DNA from: Nocardioides szechwanensis
GTDB lineage: Bacteria; Actinomycetota; Actinomycetes; Propionibacteriales; Nocardioidaceae
Reading direction: 5' to 3'
Assembly: GCF_900103935.1 (NCBI RefSeq)
Contig: NZ_FNIC01000003.1
Span: forward strand, 1-64,000
Length of the DNA: 64,000 nucleotides
The notes below the pieces were generated by a model, which saw only the letters and a list, made by a program, of their open reading frames with translations, did not search any database and was not told where the DNA came from. A program made the translations under genes and the position numbers. Below, in pieces: positions 1 to 9,401 of this stretch; the first letter of the stretch is position 1, and each line of letters starts with the position of its first letter.

Positions 1-280
1 CCACGGCGCCAGCAGCGTCGGCTTCAGCGACCAGACGAGCGTGGATCTTGTCCCAGGTTCCGTCCGTGCTGAACCGCTTGTGACGCTTCCAGATCGTCTG
101 CCACGGCCCGAAGGACTCCGGCAGGTCCCGCCACGCCACCCCGGTCCGGAGCCGGTAGACGATGCCTTCGATCACCTGCCGGTGATCGCGGAACGGCCGT
201 CCCCGCTGCCCGTCAGAGGAGGGCATCAGAGGCTCGACCCGAGCCCATTGAGCGTCAGTCAGCACAGCAGAACGCGACAT
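1..280 (-). CDS. IS5-family transposase, N-terminal 93 codons
   Basis: Catalyses transposition of the element at the left edge; only the N-terminal 93 codons are in the window. The start at 280 is an ATG giving MSRSAVLTDAQWARVEP, followed by GRPFRDHRQVIEGIVYRL and a WRDLP..FGPWQTIWKRHKRF stretch. This arrangement is typical of the DUF4096-like N-terminal DNA-binding region of IS5/IS427-group transposases. The DDE catalytic residues would lie outside the window. No frameshift is visible in the part present. Whether the whole gene is intact cannot be judged. Confidence 0.8.
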   Translation of the reverse strand, partial: MSRSAVLTDAQWARVEPLMPSSDGQRGRPFRDHRQVIEGIVYRLRTGVAWRDLPESFGPWQTIWKRHKRFSTDGTWDKIHARLVAEADAAGAV

Positions 281-327
281 GAGTCAACAATCCCGGACCG
301 ACCCCGCTGTCTTTAGGAGACACGCCC
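1..327 (-). mobile_element. IS5-type insertion sequence, partial (cut by window edge)
   Basis: The transposase gene and its upstream flank form the 5' part of an insertion sequence that continues beyond the left edge. On the minus strand the element appears to begin with GGGCGTGTCTCCTAAAG (positions 327 down to about 311), which looks like an IS5-family terminal inverted repeat. The matching right end is outside the window, so the repeat and target duplication cannot be confirmed. It abuts the stop codon of a truncated gntR gene. Confidence 0.6.
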
Positions 328-871
328 TAGCCGTCGAGTTCCGCGCGCATCGCTGCGGCCGCCTCGTCGATGATCTCCCGCATGGCGGCCTCGGCCGCGG
401 CGGGATCACGGTCGCGCACGGTGCGGGCGACGGCGTCGTGCAGCGCGATCGCCTGGGGGTTGGGGCTGCTGGGCATCAGGCCGTGGTGGGTGCGGCCGGC
501 CAGGATCTCGGAGACGACCCCCGCCAACGAGCGCAGCATCTCGTTGCCGGACGCGGCCAGCAGCGTGCGGTGGAACACGACGTCCGCCTCGAGGTAGGCC
601 TCCAGGTCGCCGGAGCGCCCATGGACCACCAGGTCGCTGGCGGCGGAGGCGAGGGCGGCGCACTGCTCCGCGGTCGCGCGCTCGGCGGCCAGGCTCGCCG
701 CGACCGGCTCGAAGCCGCGCCGGAGCTCGGACAGCGAGAGCAGCTGCGCGCTGCGCTCCGAGCTGTCGAGGCGCCAGCGGATCAGCAGCGGGTCGAAGAC
801 GTGCCAGTCGGCGCGCGGCTGCACGGTCACCCCGACCCGACGGCGTGACGCCACCAGACCCATCGTCACCT
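327..871 (-). pseudogene. GntR/FadR-family gluconate-operon regulator, 5'-truncated
   Basis: The C-terminal FCD effector-binding domain is clearly readable (segments GLVASRRRVGVTVQPR, ADWHVFDPLLIRWRL, ELRRGFEPVAASLAAERA, EADVVFHRTLLAASGN and a C-terminal helix ending in LDG). The N-terminal winged-helix DNA-binding domain of about 60 residues is missing. Where it should continue upstream, the frame runs into antisense gntP sequence, so the apparent 235-codon frame with an upstream ATG is artefactual. FCD proteins of this type repress gluconate uptake genes. Without its DNA-binding domain this copy cannot act as a repressor. The stop codon (CTA at 327-329 on the plus strand) abuts the IS end. 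Confidence 0.75.
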
Positions 872-1170
872 GGGTGCTCGCCGTACTGATCCGCCTGGCC
901 ACCGGCTCGGCCACGGTCGCGACGATCACCGCCTCCGCACTGGTCGTCGGCCTCGCCGAGGGCCTCAGCCAGGGCGAGACGTCACTCGTCGTCCTCGCCG
1001 TCGGCGCCGGCTCGGTCTTCTTCTCCCACGTCAACGACGCCGGCTTCTGGCTGGTGAAGGAGTACTTCGGGATCTCCGTCGGTCAGACCATCAAGACGTG
1101 GTCGGCCATGGAGACGATCCTGTCCGTCACCGGCCTGATCTTCGTCCTGCTCCTCAACATCGTGATCTAG
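862..1170 (+). pseudogene. Gluconate permease GntP, C-terminal fragment
   Basis: About 100 codons matching the C-terminus of GntP/GntT-type gluconate:proton symporters: TWVLAVLIRLATGSATV, then GAGSVFFSHVNDAGFWLVKEYF and a final helix LSVTGLIFVLLLNIVI. A full permease has about 450 residues and 12-14 membrane segments; only the last two or three are left. The possible GTG at 874 lies inside the domain. Head-to-head with the truncated gntR, it looks like the remnant of a divergent gntR/gntP pair from which both 5' halves and the shared promoter were deleted. Confidence 0.75.
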
Positions 1171-1220
1171 CAGCCGGGCCACGGTCCGAGGGGCACGTGA
1201 CAAGCGGAGAGCGAGCCCGA

Positions 1221-2258
1221 CTACGAGCCCCCGAAGAGAGCGAACGTCTCGTTGAGCAGCGCGTTGAAGGCCTCGCCGGAGGCGTTGTAGTCCTCGATCG
1301 ACCCGTGCTCGATCAGGATCAGCATCCCGGCCCCGTCCGAGCGGACGGCGCCGAAGATGCGACCGGTCACCGGCAGCGAGCTCTGCGAGTCGACGTAGGT
1401 GCCGTCGTAGTCCACCGAGGCCACGGACACGATCGAACCGGACGGGTTCGCGGGCTGTGGGTTGCTCAGCTCATAGGTGTACGACGAGGGCGGCAGCATC
1501 GCGTCGAGGTTCTGCTGGATCAGCGAACCGGACTCCAGCGAGGGGTCGCCCTGGCCGGTGAGGACGAACGCGTAGGCGCCCTCGCCGTCGATCATCTGGA
1601 CCGCGAACTGTCCGGGATCGCCGGCCTCCCAGCCGGGAGGCACGTAGACCTGGAGACCGTTGCCGGGCAGGGTGACGAGACCGCCACCACCGGCGGGCGG
1701 GTCCACGGGCGGCTCGGGCTCGGGCTCGGGCTCGGGCGTCGGGGTCGGCTCGGCCGGCTCCGTCGGCTCGGCGGGGTCGGTCGGCTCGGCGGGCTCGGTC
1801 GGCGCCGGCGAGGCGGAACCGACCGGCTTGGGGTCGAGGATCCCGGAGTTCTGGTCACTGCCGGCGGAGGGCTTGTCCTCGTCGTCCCCGCCTCCGAAGA
1901 CCAGCGCACCGATGCCACCGAGTGCACCCACCGCGACCACGCCGGCCACGATGAGCCCGATGGTCTTGCCCTTGCCGGAGCTGAAGTTCGAGCCGCCCGG
2001 AGGGGTCGGCACCGCGGAGCCGGGCGGCAGGCCCGGGAACTGCGGCGGGTAGCCCGGCTGGACCGGCGCAGCGGCATAGCCCTGCTGCGGCGGGTAGGGC
2101 TGCTGCGGTGCGGCGTACTGCGGCGGGTAGGGCTGCTGGGGCGCGGCGTAACCCGGCTGGACCGGCTGGACCGGCTGGCCCGGCTGGGGCACCGGCTGCT
2201 GGGGCGCCATCTGGGTCTCCGGGGAGGTCGGCTGCTGAGGCTGCTGGGGCTCGGTCAC
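1221..2258 (-). CDS. Pro/Gln-rich membrane-anchored protein with extracytoplasmic domain
   Basis: 345 residues, family not recognised. The GTG start at 2258 overlaps the stop of the upstream gene as GTGA, indicating translational coupling. Residues 1-105 are a cytoplasmic Pro/Gln/Tyr-rich segment with repeats of the type APQQPYPPQ. One membrane helix follows (IGLIVAGVVAVGALGGIGALVF), then an acidic DDED stretch and a Thr/Glu/Pro repeat linker (TEPAEPTDPAEPTEP, then EPEPEPEPP) that probably spans the wall. The last 160 residues form a folded domain with alternating strands (VTLPGNGLQVYVPPGWEAG, MLILIEHGSIEDYN). Similar architecture is common in actinobacterial surface proteins. The coupled partner is a PrsW-like membrane protein, so a shared envelope-sensing role is possible but unproven. 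Confidence 0.7.
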   Translation of the reverse strand: MTEPQQPQQPTSPETQMAPQQPVPQPGQPVQPVQPGYAAPQQPYPPQYAAPQQPYPPQQGYAAAPVQPGYPPQFPGLPPGSAVPTPPGGSNFSSGKGKTIGLIVAGVVAVGALGGIGALVFGGGDDEDKPSAGSDQNSGILDPKPVGSASPAPTEPAEPTDPAEPTEPAEPTPTPEPEPEPEPPVDPPAGGGGLVTLPGNGLQVYVPPGWEAGDPGQFAVQMIDGEGAYAFVLTGQGDPSLESGSLIQQNLDAMLPPSSYTYELSNPQPANPSGSIVSVASVDYDGTYVDSQSSLPVTGRIFGAVRSDGAGMLILIEHGSIEDYNASGEAFNALLNETFALFGGS

Positions 2259-3487
2259 GGAGCACCCCCCGTCGTGCCGGTGCCGGTATCGGAGCCGGGG
2301 TCCGCCACCCCGACCGGGGCGTCGCCGGGCGATCCCATGCCGCGACGGGCCTGGTGCGACGACGACCGGACCGACGTGCCGCACACGATGCAGAAGTGGG
2401 AGCCGGCGAGCAGCATGTTCTCGCACTCGGGGCAGAAGCTCTCGACGAACGTCTCGCGCTTCGACGGGTCGGACTTGGCCGCCGCCTCGACGGCCGCCTC
2501 GAGCAGCGCCGCCTGCATCATCACGCGGATCCGGATGACCAGGACCACGAGGATCACGAAGCCCCACAGGAGCCCGATCAGCTGGCCGTAGGGCAGGTTC
2601 GCCGCGAGCCGCACACCCACCCAGTACAGGACGTTCATGACCATCGCGAAGCCGAGGTTCTTGACGTAGTAGCCGGTGAACCCGTCGTAGCCCTCGCCCT
2701 TGCCGGAGAAGGCCGCGACCGCGATCCCGCTCGCCGTGCCGTAGATCAGGGACTTGATGACCATCAGGTTGATGATCACGACGACCCAGGTGGCCAGGCC
2801 CTGGTCGGTGCGGATGTCGCCACTGGTGAAGACCGACCGGTAGAGGACGATCGTCTCGAAGGCGGCGTACGCCGTGCCGGCGGCGACGCCGAAGGTGAGC
2901 CCGTCGATCATGTCGTCGAACTGGGGCATCCGCGCCAGCAGGACTCCGGGCAGGTTCTTCACCAGCTCCGCCACCACCGGCAGCAGCACCGCGAAGATCA
3001 GCAGCGGGACGAGCGGGAACGAGTCCATGCCCATCCGCGACGACGCCGCGAACTCACGGAACTGGTCGGCGAAGACCCAGTCGAAGAAGAACAGCGAGAC
3101 CAGGACCGAGAGGACGCCGGTCACCAGGAAGAGGCCGGCCACCACGGGGGCGGGCGCGTCCTCCCAGAGGTTCACGTCGTAGATGTAGACGAGGTAGGAG
3201 ATCGGCACCAGGAACGCGGCTGCGGCGATCGCGATCGGCAGCAGGCCCAGGGCCGTCGCGCCGATGATCAGCACGGCGCTGATGATCATCGCCCAGCGGT
3301 AGTTGTCGGCCGTCTCCCGGTTGCTGTGCGGCATGATCGTGGAGATCACCGCGAACTGGTTGACGCCCTCGGAGGACTGCACCGCATAGGTCCGGGTGCT
3401 GCGGGACGAGGCGCGTTGCGAGGTCCCGCAGCGGTGACAGAACGCCGCAACGTCCGGGTTCTCGGACTGACAGGTGGGGCACGACAC
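2255..3487 (-). CDS. PrsW-like intramembrane protease-family protein with N- and C-terminal zinc ribbons
   Basis: 410 residues, GTG start preceded by GGGAGGTAG. A zinc ribbon at residues 3-21 (CPTC...CHRCG) is followed by about eight hydrophobic segments and a second zinc ribbon near the C-terminus (CPECENMLL...CIVCG). The central helices carry the pattern of PrsW (M82) glutamic intramembrane proteases: AELVKNLPG, DGLTFGVAAGTAYAAFET followed by a Tyr. PrsW of Bacillus cleaves an anti-sigma factor; the equivalent EE..K motif here has a single Glu (VVAELVK), so proteolytic activity is uncertain. It is followed by, and coupled to, a Pro/Gln-rich anchored protein. The two zinc ribbons could mediate cytosolic contacts. 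Confidence 0.7.
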   Translation of the reverse strand: MSCPTCQSENPDVAAFCHRCGTSQRASSRSTRTYAVQSSEGVNQFAVISTIMPHSNRETADNYRWAMIISAVLIIGATALGLLPIAIAAAAFLVPISYLVYIYDVNLWEDAPAPVVAGLFLVTGVLSVLVSLFFFDWVFADQFREFAASSRMGMDSFPLVPLLIFAVLLPVVAELVKNLPGVLLARMPQFDDMIDGLTFGVAAGTAYAAFETIVLYRSVFTSGDIRTDQGLATWVVVIINLMVIKSLIYGTASGIAVAAFSGKGEGYDGFTGYYVKNLGFAMVMNVLYWVGVRLAANLPYGQLIGLLWGFVILVVLVIRIRVMMQAALLEAAVEAAAKSDPSKRETFVESFCPECENMLLAGSHFCIVCGTSVRSSSHQARRGMGSPGDAPVGVADPGSDTGTGTTGGAP

Positions 3488-3705
3488 GACGGCTACCTCC
3501 CGGTAGAGACAGAGTCGGGACGCTCAGGGCGTCCACTCGCAGGCATGATGACAGCGGTTCGCCCGCTACGCGGGGTAACACGATCCAATTGCCGACCCCG
3601 GTATAGACCACGCGGCGATCGCCGGGCCCTTTACCCGCAATCCGGGCTAGGGCGGACTCTCGGTCACCTACATTGCACGCACTCTCGTGCACCCGAAGGA
3701 CGGCC

Positions 3706-6543
3706 ATGTCGACCACCGAGCGCGGCTCCCACCGCCGAGCCTCCCGCCTCCTCCTGCCCGTCGCGCTGGTGGTGCTCGCCACCACGATGTCGGCCTGCGA
3801 CGAGCCCGCTGCCGTCGGCGGCGATGACGCCGGCGCGTCCAGCCTCACCGCCTCGGAGACGTGGACGCGGGGCAACCCGGACGACGCCCAGGGACGGCTG
3901 GCCGACCTCCAGTCCGCCATGGACGAGCTGCGCGGTGAGACCGGCTCGGGCTGGACCGCCCGCCAGGACGACGTCACGGGCTACCTCACCGACCTCTCGG
4001 GTGGCCGGTACGCCCCCCAGGACGGCGCCGACCTGCCCGAGGTCGTCACCGGCTTCTTCGGGTCGCACGGGCAGCAGCTGTTCGGCATCGGCTCCGCGGA
4101 GCTCACCCTCGGCGAGGAGGAGACGCTGCCCGGGACCGACCTGTCCTCGGTGCGCGCCCAGCAGGCGATCGACGGCGTGGACGTGCTGGATGCGCAGCTG
4201 GTGCTGTCCTTCACCACGGACACCACCGGATCCCGTCTCAACGCGGTGCGGGGCCGGGTCTTTCCCGACCTCAGCGTGACCACCGAGCCGCGCGTCTCCA
4301 AGGCGCGCGCGGAACGCGTCGTACGTCGCCAGTCCGGCGGGAGCGTCGCCGGGACGACGACGCTGGCGATCGTGCCCGACGCAGGCGGCACCCTCGTCTG
4401 GAAGGCGACCGCACTCGGCATCGCGTCCGGCCCCGAGGGCAGCGGTCTGGCCGACGCCATCTACCTGATCGACGCAACGACCGGCAGCGTCGTGTCGGTC
4501 CTGCCGGCGTCGGGACACGCTGAGCTGGCCCGCCTGGCCGGGGCGCCGGCCGGGATGCGGATCACCCCGGTACGCACCGCGCCGACCAACGCCGAGGGCG
4601 ACGCCGTGGAGGTCCACGGCACCAACCCCCTGACCGGACCGCTGACCGCGGTCGGCAGGCAGACCCCCAACGGGGTCGAGCTCGTCGACACCACGGTGCC
4701 GACGTACGACCCCACGACCGGGGAGGGGGGCATCGAGACGTTCGACGCGAGCGGGGCCGGCGAGGGCGACCTGCCCGGCCAGCCGGTCATCGCCGACGGC
4801 ACCCAGGTGGCCGACGAGGACGCCATCGCCGCCCACGCCTACGCCCGCTTCGTCTACGACTTCTACGCCGGCCTCGGCCGGCGGTCGTGGGACGGCGCCG
4901 GTGCCACGCTGCGCAGCTCGGTCAACTTCGGCCCGCCGGACTTCTGCAACGCCTTCTTCTCCTCGGCCATCGCCCAGATGACCTACGGCAACACCTGCAC
5001 CGTCGACGGCCAGCCACAGGCGGCGGCCGGCTTCTCCATCGACACCGCGGGCCACGAGATCACGCACGGGGTGATCGACAGCACCGCCAACCTGATCTAC
5101 TCCGGCGAGTCCGGGGCGATGAACGAGAGCTTCGCCGACTACCTCGGCAACGTGATCGGAAACCGCTACACGGGAGACGACAGCGACGCCTACTCCGAGC
5201 ACCGCTGCGTCGGCATCACCCCGGAGACGAGGACCTGTCACCAGAACCCCGACGGCTCGGTCTCGGCGCGGTTCCTGCCCAACGGCGCGACGTACGCCGA
5301 CTACCTGCGGCTGCTCCAGCCTGACTACGCGTCCTACATCAACGGCCTGGACCCCCAGGACAACGCAGGCGTGCACCTCAACTCGGCCATCTGGAACAAC
5401 GCGCTGTGGTCGATCCGCAAGCGGCTCGTCCTGATCGACGGCGTCCCGGGCAACGAGTCCGAGCTCGCCACGGCCTTCGACCGGATCATCTACTACACGC
5501 TGACCACGCAGCTCAGCCCGACGTCGGGCTTCCTCGACGCGCGCTCGGCGATCGAGCAGGTCACCCGGGACTCGGGGGCGGACCCGGAGGTCCTCCGCGT
5601 CGTCCGCGAGGTCTTCGACCTCAACCTGCTGTGCGAGGGCTGCGTCGACCTGGGCCCGGTGCTGGGACAGCGCGTGGCCACCACCTCGAGCGGCGAGTTC
5701 TCCCCCATCGTCTCGGGCGACCGCATCGCCTGGATCGAGCCGGGTCAGGCGGAGGCCTTCTTCCTGGTCGGCACGCCGATGGCCGCCGACGTGGGCGGCG
5801 AGGCGGCCCCGCTGGGCACGGCGGCGGACGCCTCCGACATGGCCTTCGCCGGGGACGGCATGCTGGTCGTGAACGAGCGGACCGTGACGTTCTACGCGGC
5901 CGACGGCACCAGCACCGACCTCGCCGAGACCACGGACGCGACGCGCGGGGCCGGGACGGCCGGGTCGCCGCTGGGCGCGGCCTGGGCGACGGACGCCGAG
6001 GTGGTCTTCGTCGACCCCACCGGCACCGCCGTAAGCACCCCGGTGCCCGGCGGGGTGCCGGTGACGGCGCTGGCCACGGACGCGGGACAGGTCGTCTTCG
6101 GCAACTTCGACGGCGAGGTGTGGACGTGGACGCCGGGCTCGGAGGCGACGCTCCTCGGCACGGTGGACGCGCAGGTGACCGCGGTGGCGACCAACGGCGG
6201 TCGCGTGCTGGTCACCGACAACAGCTACGCCGCGACGCTGTTCGACGGCTCCGGGGCCACGCAGCTCTCTGCGAACGCCGCGCCCTTCGGGGCGGCCATG
6301 AACGACGGCTACGCGATCTGGCCGGAGGCGGTCGGACCCCTGCCGGACAAGGTGGCCGAGGGCAGCTCCTGGCCCGACACCGACCTCTACCTGTACTCCT
6401 TCGAGACCGGCACGACCTACAACCTGTTGGAGGAGACTGGGCAGCAGGGCTACCCGGCGTTGTCCGAGGGCCGCCTGGTCTGGCAGGACGCGGTCTACGG
6501 CAGCAACGACATCTTCACCGCCACGCTTCCCTCGGGTCTCTAG
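3706..6543 (+). CDS. Secreted M4 (thermolysin-like) metalloprotease lipoprotein with C-terminal propeller-like domain
   Basis: 945 residues. The ATG at 3706 is preferred over one 11 codons upstream because it follows an AAGGA Shine-Dalgarno sequence. A lipoprotein signal ends at MSAC (Cys about residue 28). An FTP/PepSY-like propeptide precedes the catalytic domain, which holds H450EITH454 and GAMNE474SFADY: both zinc histidines, the catalytic Glu and the third zinc ligand, with the thermolysin spacing of 24 residues from first His to third ligand. The last 280 residues contain repeated strand motifs that resemble a beta-propeller. It probably degrades proteins at the cell surface. Two coupled downstream genes encode another propeller protein and a membrane protein. 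Confidence 0.9.
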   Translation: MSTTERGSHRRASRLLLPVALVVLATTMSACDEPAAVGGDDAGASSLTASETWTRGNPDDAQGRLADLQSAMDELRGETGSGWTARQDDVTGYLTDLSGGRYAPQDGADLPEVVTGFFGSHGQQLFGIGSAELTLGEEETLPGTDLSSVRAQQAIDGVDVLDAQLVLSFTTDTTGSRLNAVRGRVFPDLSVTTEPRVSKARAERVVRRQSGGSVAGTTTLAIVPDAGGTLVWKATALGIASGPEGSGLADAIYLIDATTGSVVSVLPASGHAELARLAGAPAGMRITPVRTAPTNAEGDAVEVHGTNPLTGPLTAVGRQTPNGVELVDTTVPTYDPTTGEGGIETFDASGAGEGDLPGQPVIADGTQVADEDAIAAHAYARFVYDFYAGLGRRSWDGAGATLRSSVNFGPPDFCNAFFSSAIAQMTYGNTCTVDGQPQAAAGFSIDTAGHEITHGVIDSTANLIYSGESGAMNESFADYLGNVIGNRYTGDDSDAYSEHRCVGITPETRTCHQNPDGSVSARFLPNGATYADYLRLLQPDYASYINGLDPQDNAGVHLNSAIWNNALWSIRKRLVLIDGVPGNESELATAFDRIIYYTLTTQLSPTSGFLDARSAIEQVTRDSGADPEVLRVVREVFDLNLLCEGCVDLGPVLGQRVATTSSGEFSPIVSGDRIAWIEPGQAEAFFLVGTPMAADVGGEAAPLGTAADASDMAFAGDGMLVVNERTVTFYAADGTSTDLAETTDATRGAGTAGSPLGAAWATDAEVVFVDPTGTAVSTPVPGGVPVTALATDAGQVVFGNFDGEVWTWTPGSEATLLGTVDAQVTAVATNGGRVLVTDNSYAATLFDGSGATQLSANAAPFGAAMNDGYAIWPEAVGPLPDKVAEGSSWPDTDLYLYSFETGTTYNLLEETGQQGYPALSEGRLVWQDAVYGSNDIFTATLPSGL

Positions 6544-6551
6544 CACCGGGC

Positions 6552-9401
6552 ATGAGCTCCCGCTGGCGCTACCTGGCGTCCTGGGTCCCGGCCCTGGTCG
6601 TCGTGCCGCTCGCCCTGGCCGGGGCGTACGTCGTGTCCGAACCGGAGGAGGAGTTCCCCGACCTGGTCCGCCTGCACCCGCTCGAGGTCGGCACCACGTG
6701 GGTCTACGCCGTGTCCGACCACGACCAGCCCTCGGGCACGCGCACCCGGCAGGTGCTCGGTGACTCGGGGCTGATCGACGAGAACGGGCTGGTCGAGGCG
6801 GTCCAGGTCTCGAGCGACTACAGCGACTACCCGGGCACGGGCGCGCAGTCCTCGGTGAGCTACCTGGGCTACCGCGGCGACTCGATCCTTCAGTACTCCC
6901 TGCGCACCGGGGTCACCGACCAGAAGCTGGAGCCACCCGCGCCGGCCTACCGGCTGCCGGTCGAGGAGGGCGCGTCCTGGAGCTACGAGGGCCTGCTCGC
7001 CGGCAGCACCACGATCTCCTTCGAGGTGACCCTCGAGGACATCGGCGACGTCGAGGTGGCCGGGCGCACCTTCGCCGACTGCGCCCACTACGTCAATGAG
7101 TTCGACCTCGTGTTCGATGACGGCACGCAGGGCGACCACGAGGTCAACGAGGAGTGGACCTGCCCCGGCTTCGGTCCCGTGCGGAGCCGCTCGGTCATCG
7201 AGGCGCAGGGCACCGACGTCACCGAGGAGCTGATCGAGTTCCACGGCGTCGACACCCACTGGCGGGCCGCGCCCGCCGACGACCTCGCCGAGCCGACCGA
7301 CGTACCTCTGGGGACGACGGTGGGTCTGACCCCCGAGCGCACCAACACCGTGCCCGACGGCGAGATCTCCTCCGAGCTGGCGTGGAGCGACGCCCGGGAC
7401 CAGCGGCTCTCGTTCGGCCCGGCCTCCGACGGCGAGGTGATGGTCGTGGGCGACATCGTCGGCGACGTCTCCGCCACCGAGGTGAGCACCGGGGCCGTAC
7501 GCTGGCGGCTGGCCCTCCCGGGCCCGATCGTGGCACCGCCGGTGATCGTGGGCGACCTGGCCCTGCTGTCCGACTCCGCCAAGAACCTCGTCGCCGTCGA
7601 CACCACGACGGGCGTGACCCGGTGGCTGCACCACTTCGACGACGTCGTCTCCGCGGCTCCGACGGCGCTCGGCTCGTCGCTGCTCGTGCCGACCGACGAC
7701 GGGAGAGTGACGGCGCTGGACCTGGCCGACGGTGAGACCCGGTGGACCGATGACCGCACCGGCCCCGTGCGCTCCGCGCCCGCCCGCGCCGACGACCGGT
7801 GGTACGTCGCCGACCGCACCGGGGCGCTCACGGCGTACACGGAGGACGGTGAGGACGTCTGGTCGGTGGGGCTCGAGGACGCGCTGGCCGTCGGCCCGAC
7901 GGTCACCGACGGCGTGGTGGTGGTGGCCGACGACGGCGGGACCATCTACGCCTTCGACGCCGACGACGGCGAGGTGGCCTGGCAGGCGCAGCCGCGGGAC
8001 TACCCGGGCGAGGCCTTCGCCGCGTCCGACGGCGTGCTCGTGGTGGTGCAGGACGCCCGCCGCGTGGAGGCCTTCGACACCGCCGACGGCGACCTGCTGT
8101 GGAGCACGACCGAGGACGACCTGCGCAGCGCGCCGGTCATCGTCGGCGACCAGGTGGTGGCCGTCGCCTCGACCGGCGGCGTGGTGGTCCGCGACCTGGC
8201 GTCGGGATCCGTCACCGACCGGTGGCGCCTTCCCCTGGTGGCCGACGACGCCAAGGTCGACAGCGACATCGAGCCGGCCGTCGTCGGCGACGCCCTGGTG
8301 TTCGGGGCCGCGGTGAGCGCCACGGAGAACACCGCGGCGCTCTACGCCTACCCGCTCTCCGCTGCCGGGAGGACCCGCGGCGTCTACCTACGGGTCGAGG
8401 ACGTCGTCGCGCTCGGCACCTCCCCGTCCGGCGTGCCCGCTGTCGACGGCGAGAACCTCTACGTCTCGGGCCTCGACTCCACGCTCTACCGGGGCACGGT
8501 CGGCGGGTCCGACCCCGAGAAGATCCACAGCAGCACCCAGTTCCAGCCGTCGCCGGCGGTCGGGCAGGGCCTCGTCGTGGCCCAGCTCGACGAGGAGTAC
8601 GTCGCCTACCCGGTCGGGGGCGGCGACCCGCTCTGGACCTTCCCGGCGGTCGCGTCGTCGCCAGGCGTCCGCCCCGCGATCGGCGAGGACGCGGTCTTCC
8701 TCCCGCAGTACCAGGTCGGGCTCAGCGCGGTCGCCCTCGACGGCACCCCGCTGTGGAACAAGCCGCTGACCGGTGCGATCGCGCCGACCGGCCCGGTGGT
8801 GCTGCCCGGCGGTGACGTCGTCTACGGCGCCGCCGGACTCACCCGCTTCGACGCGGCCACGGGCGCCACCGTGTGGAGCGACCCGAGTGCGCTGCTGCCG
8901 GGCTTCCCGACGTACGACGACGGCGTGGTCTACGCCGGCGTGCTGCGCCAGAGCGGGGCCTCCGAGCTGGCGGCGTACGACGCCGGCGACGGCCGGCAGC
9001 TGTGGTCGGTGCCAGTGCCCGAGCAGCTGTTCGGCGGCGGTCCCGCCGCGGCCGACGGTGTGGTCGTCGACGTCGACGGCGCCGGCCTGGCCCGGGCCTT
9101 CGACGCCCGCGACGGCACCGAGCTCTGGAGCGTGCCGTCCACGAGCACCCCCGGCGGCTCGGCGGTCATCCTCGACGGACGGGTCTACCTCATGGAGCTG
9201 GGACGCACCGAGGACCTCTTCTCGCGCGACCTGCGCCTGAGCGTGCACGACCTCCGCACGGGACGGTTCCTGGCGGCGTACGAGCCGGCCACCACGCCGT
9301 TCCTCAGCGTCCCCGTGCTGGGCCTGGGCCCCGCCGGGACCGTGCTCGTGCCCAACGGCACCGACTTCGGCGCCCTCCTGGTGATGGAGCCGGCCTCATG
9401 A
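6552..9401 (+). CDS. Exported PQQ-type beta-propeller repeat protein
   Basis: 949 residues. The ATG at 6552 lies 8 bp after the protease stop and gives an N-terminal signal-anchor (LASWVPALVVVPLALAGAYVV). Residues 30-240 form a separate N-terminal domain. From about residue 270 at least seven blades carry the PQQ-repeat signature of small-Asp-x-x-x-Gly-x-x-x-Trp: VAVDTTTGVTRW, TALDLADGETRW, YAFDADDGEVAW, EAFDTADGDLLW, TRFDAATGATVW, AAYDAGDGRQLW, RAFDARDGTELW. Such folds act as scaffolds (as in BamB) or hold PQQ; no dehydrogenase active-site motif was recognised, so a binding or assembly role is more likely. It overlaps the next gene by ATGA. Confidence 0.75.
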   Translation: MSSRWRYLASWVPALVVVPLALAGAYVVSEPEEEFPDLVRLHPLEVGTTWVYAVSDHDQPSGTRTRQVLGDSGLIDENGLVEAVQVSSDYSDYPGTGAQSSVSYLGYRGDSILQYSLRTGVTDQKLEPPAPAYRLPVEEGASWSYEGLLAGSTTISFEVTLEDIGDVEVAGRTFADCAHYVNEFDLVFDDGTQGDHEVNEEWTCPGFGPVRSRSVIEAQGTDVTEELIEFHGVDTHWRAAPADDLAEPTDVPLGTTVGLTPERTNTVPDGEISSELAWSDARDQRLSFGPASDGEVMVVGDIVGDVSATEVSTGAVRWRLALPGPIVAPPVIVGDLALLSDSAKNLVAVDTTTGVTRWLHHFDDVVSAAPTALGSSLLVPTDDGRVTALDLADGETRWTDDRTGPVRSAPARADDRWYVADRTGALTAYTEDGEDVWSVGLEDALAVGPTVTDGVVVVADDGGTIYAFDADDGEVAWQAQPRDYPGEAFAASDGVLVVVQDARRVEAFDTADGDLLWSTTEDDLRSAPVIVGDQVVAVASTGGVVVRDLASGSVTDRWRLPLVADDAKVDSDIEPAVVGDALVFGAAVSATENTAALYAYPLSAAGRTRGVYLRVEDVVALGTSPSGVPAVDGENLYVSGLDSTLYRGTVGGSDPEKIHSSTQFQPSPAVGQGLVVAQLDEEYVAYPVGGGDPLWTFPAVASSPGVRPAIGEDAVFLPQYQVGLSAVALDGTPLWNKPLTGAIAPTGPVVLPGGDVVYGAAGLTRFDAATGATVWSDPSALLPGFPTYDDGVVYAGVLRQSGASELAAYDAGDGRQLWSVPVPEQLFGGGPAAADGVVVDVDGAGLARAFDARDGTELWSVPSTSTPGGSAVILDGRVYLMELGRTEDLFSRDLRLSVHDLRTGRFLAAYEPATTPFLSVPVLGLGPAGTVLVPNGTDFGALLVMEPAS

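Noticed and set aside
327..1034. Full-length 235-residue GntR-type regulator
   Set aside because: The first 55 codons are antisense to gntP and no HTH domain is present, so it is scored as a truncated gene.
3488..3705. Promoters in the divergent gap before the M4 protease
   Set aside because: TATAGA and TACATT hexamers are present but no well-spaced -35 partner was found, so no site is claimed.
3664..6546. 960-codon open frame on the minus strand opposite the M4 protease
   Set aside because: Arg/Val/Asp/Gly-rich shadow caused by high-GC codon bias; the plus strand has a complete metalloprotease with signal and active site.
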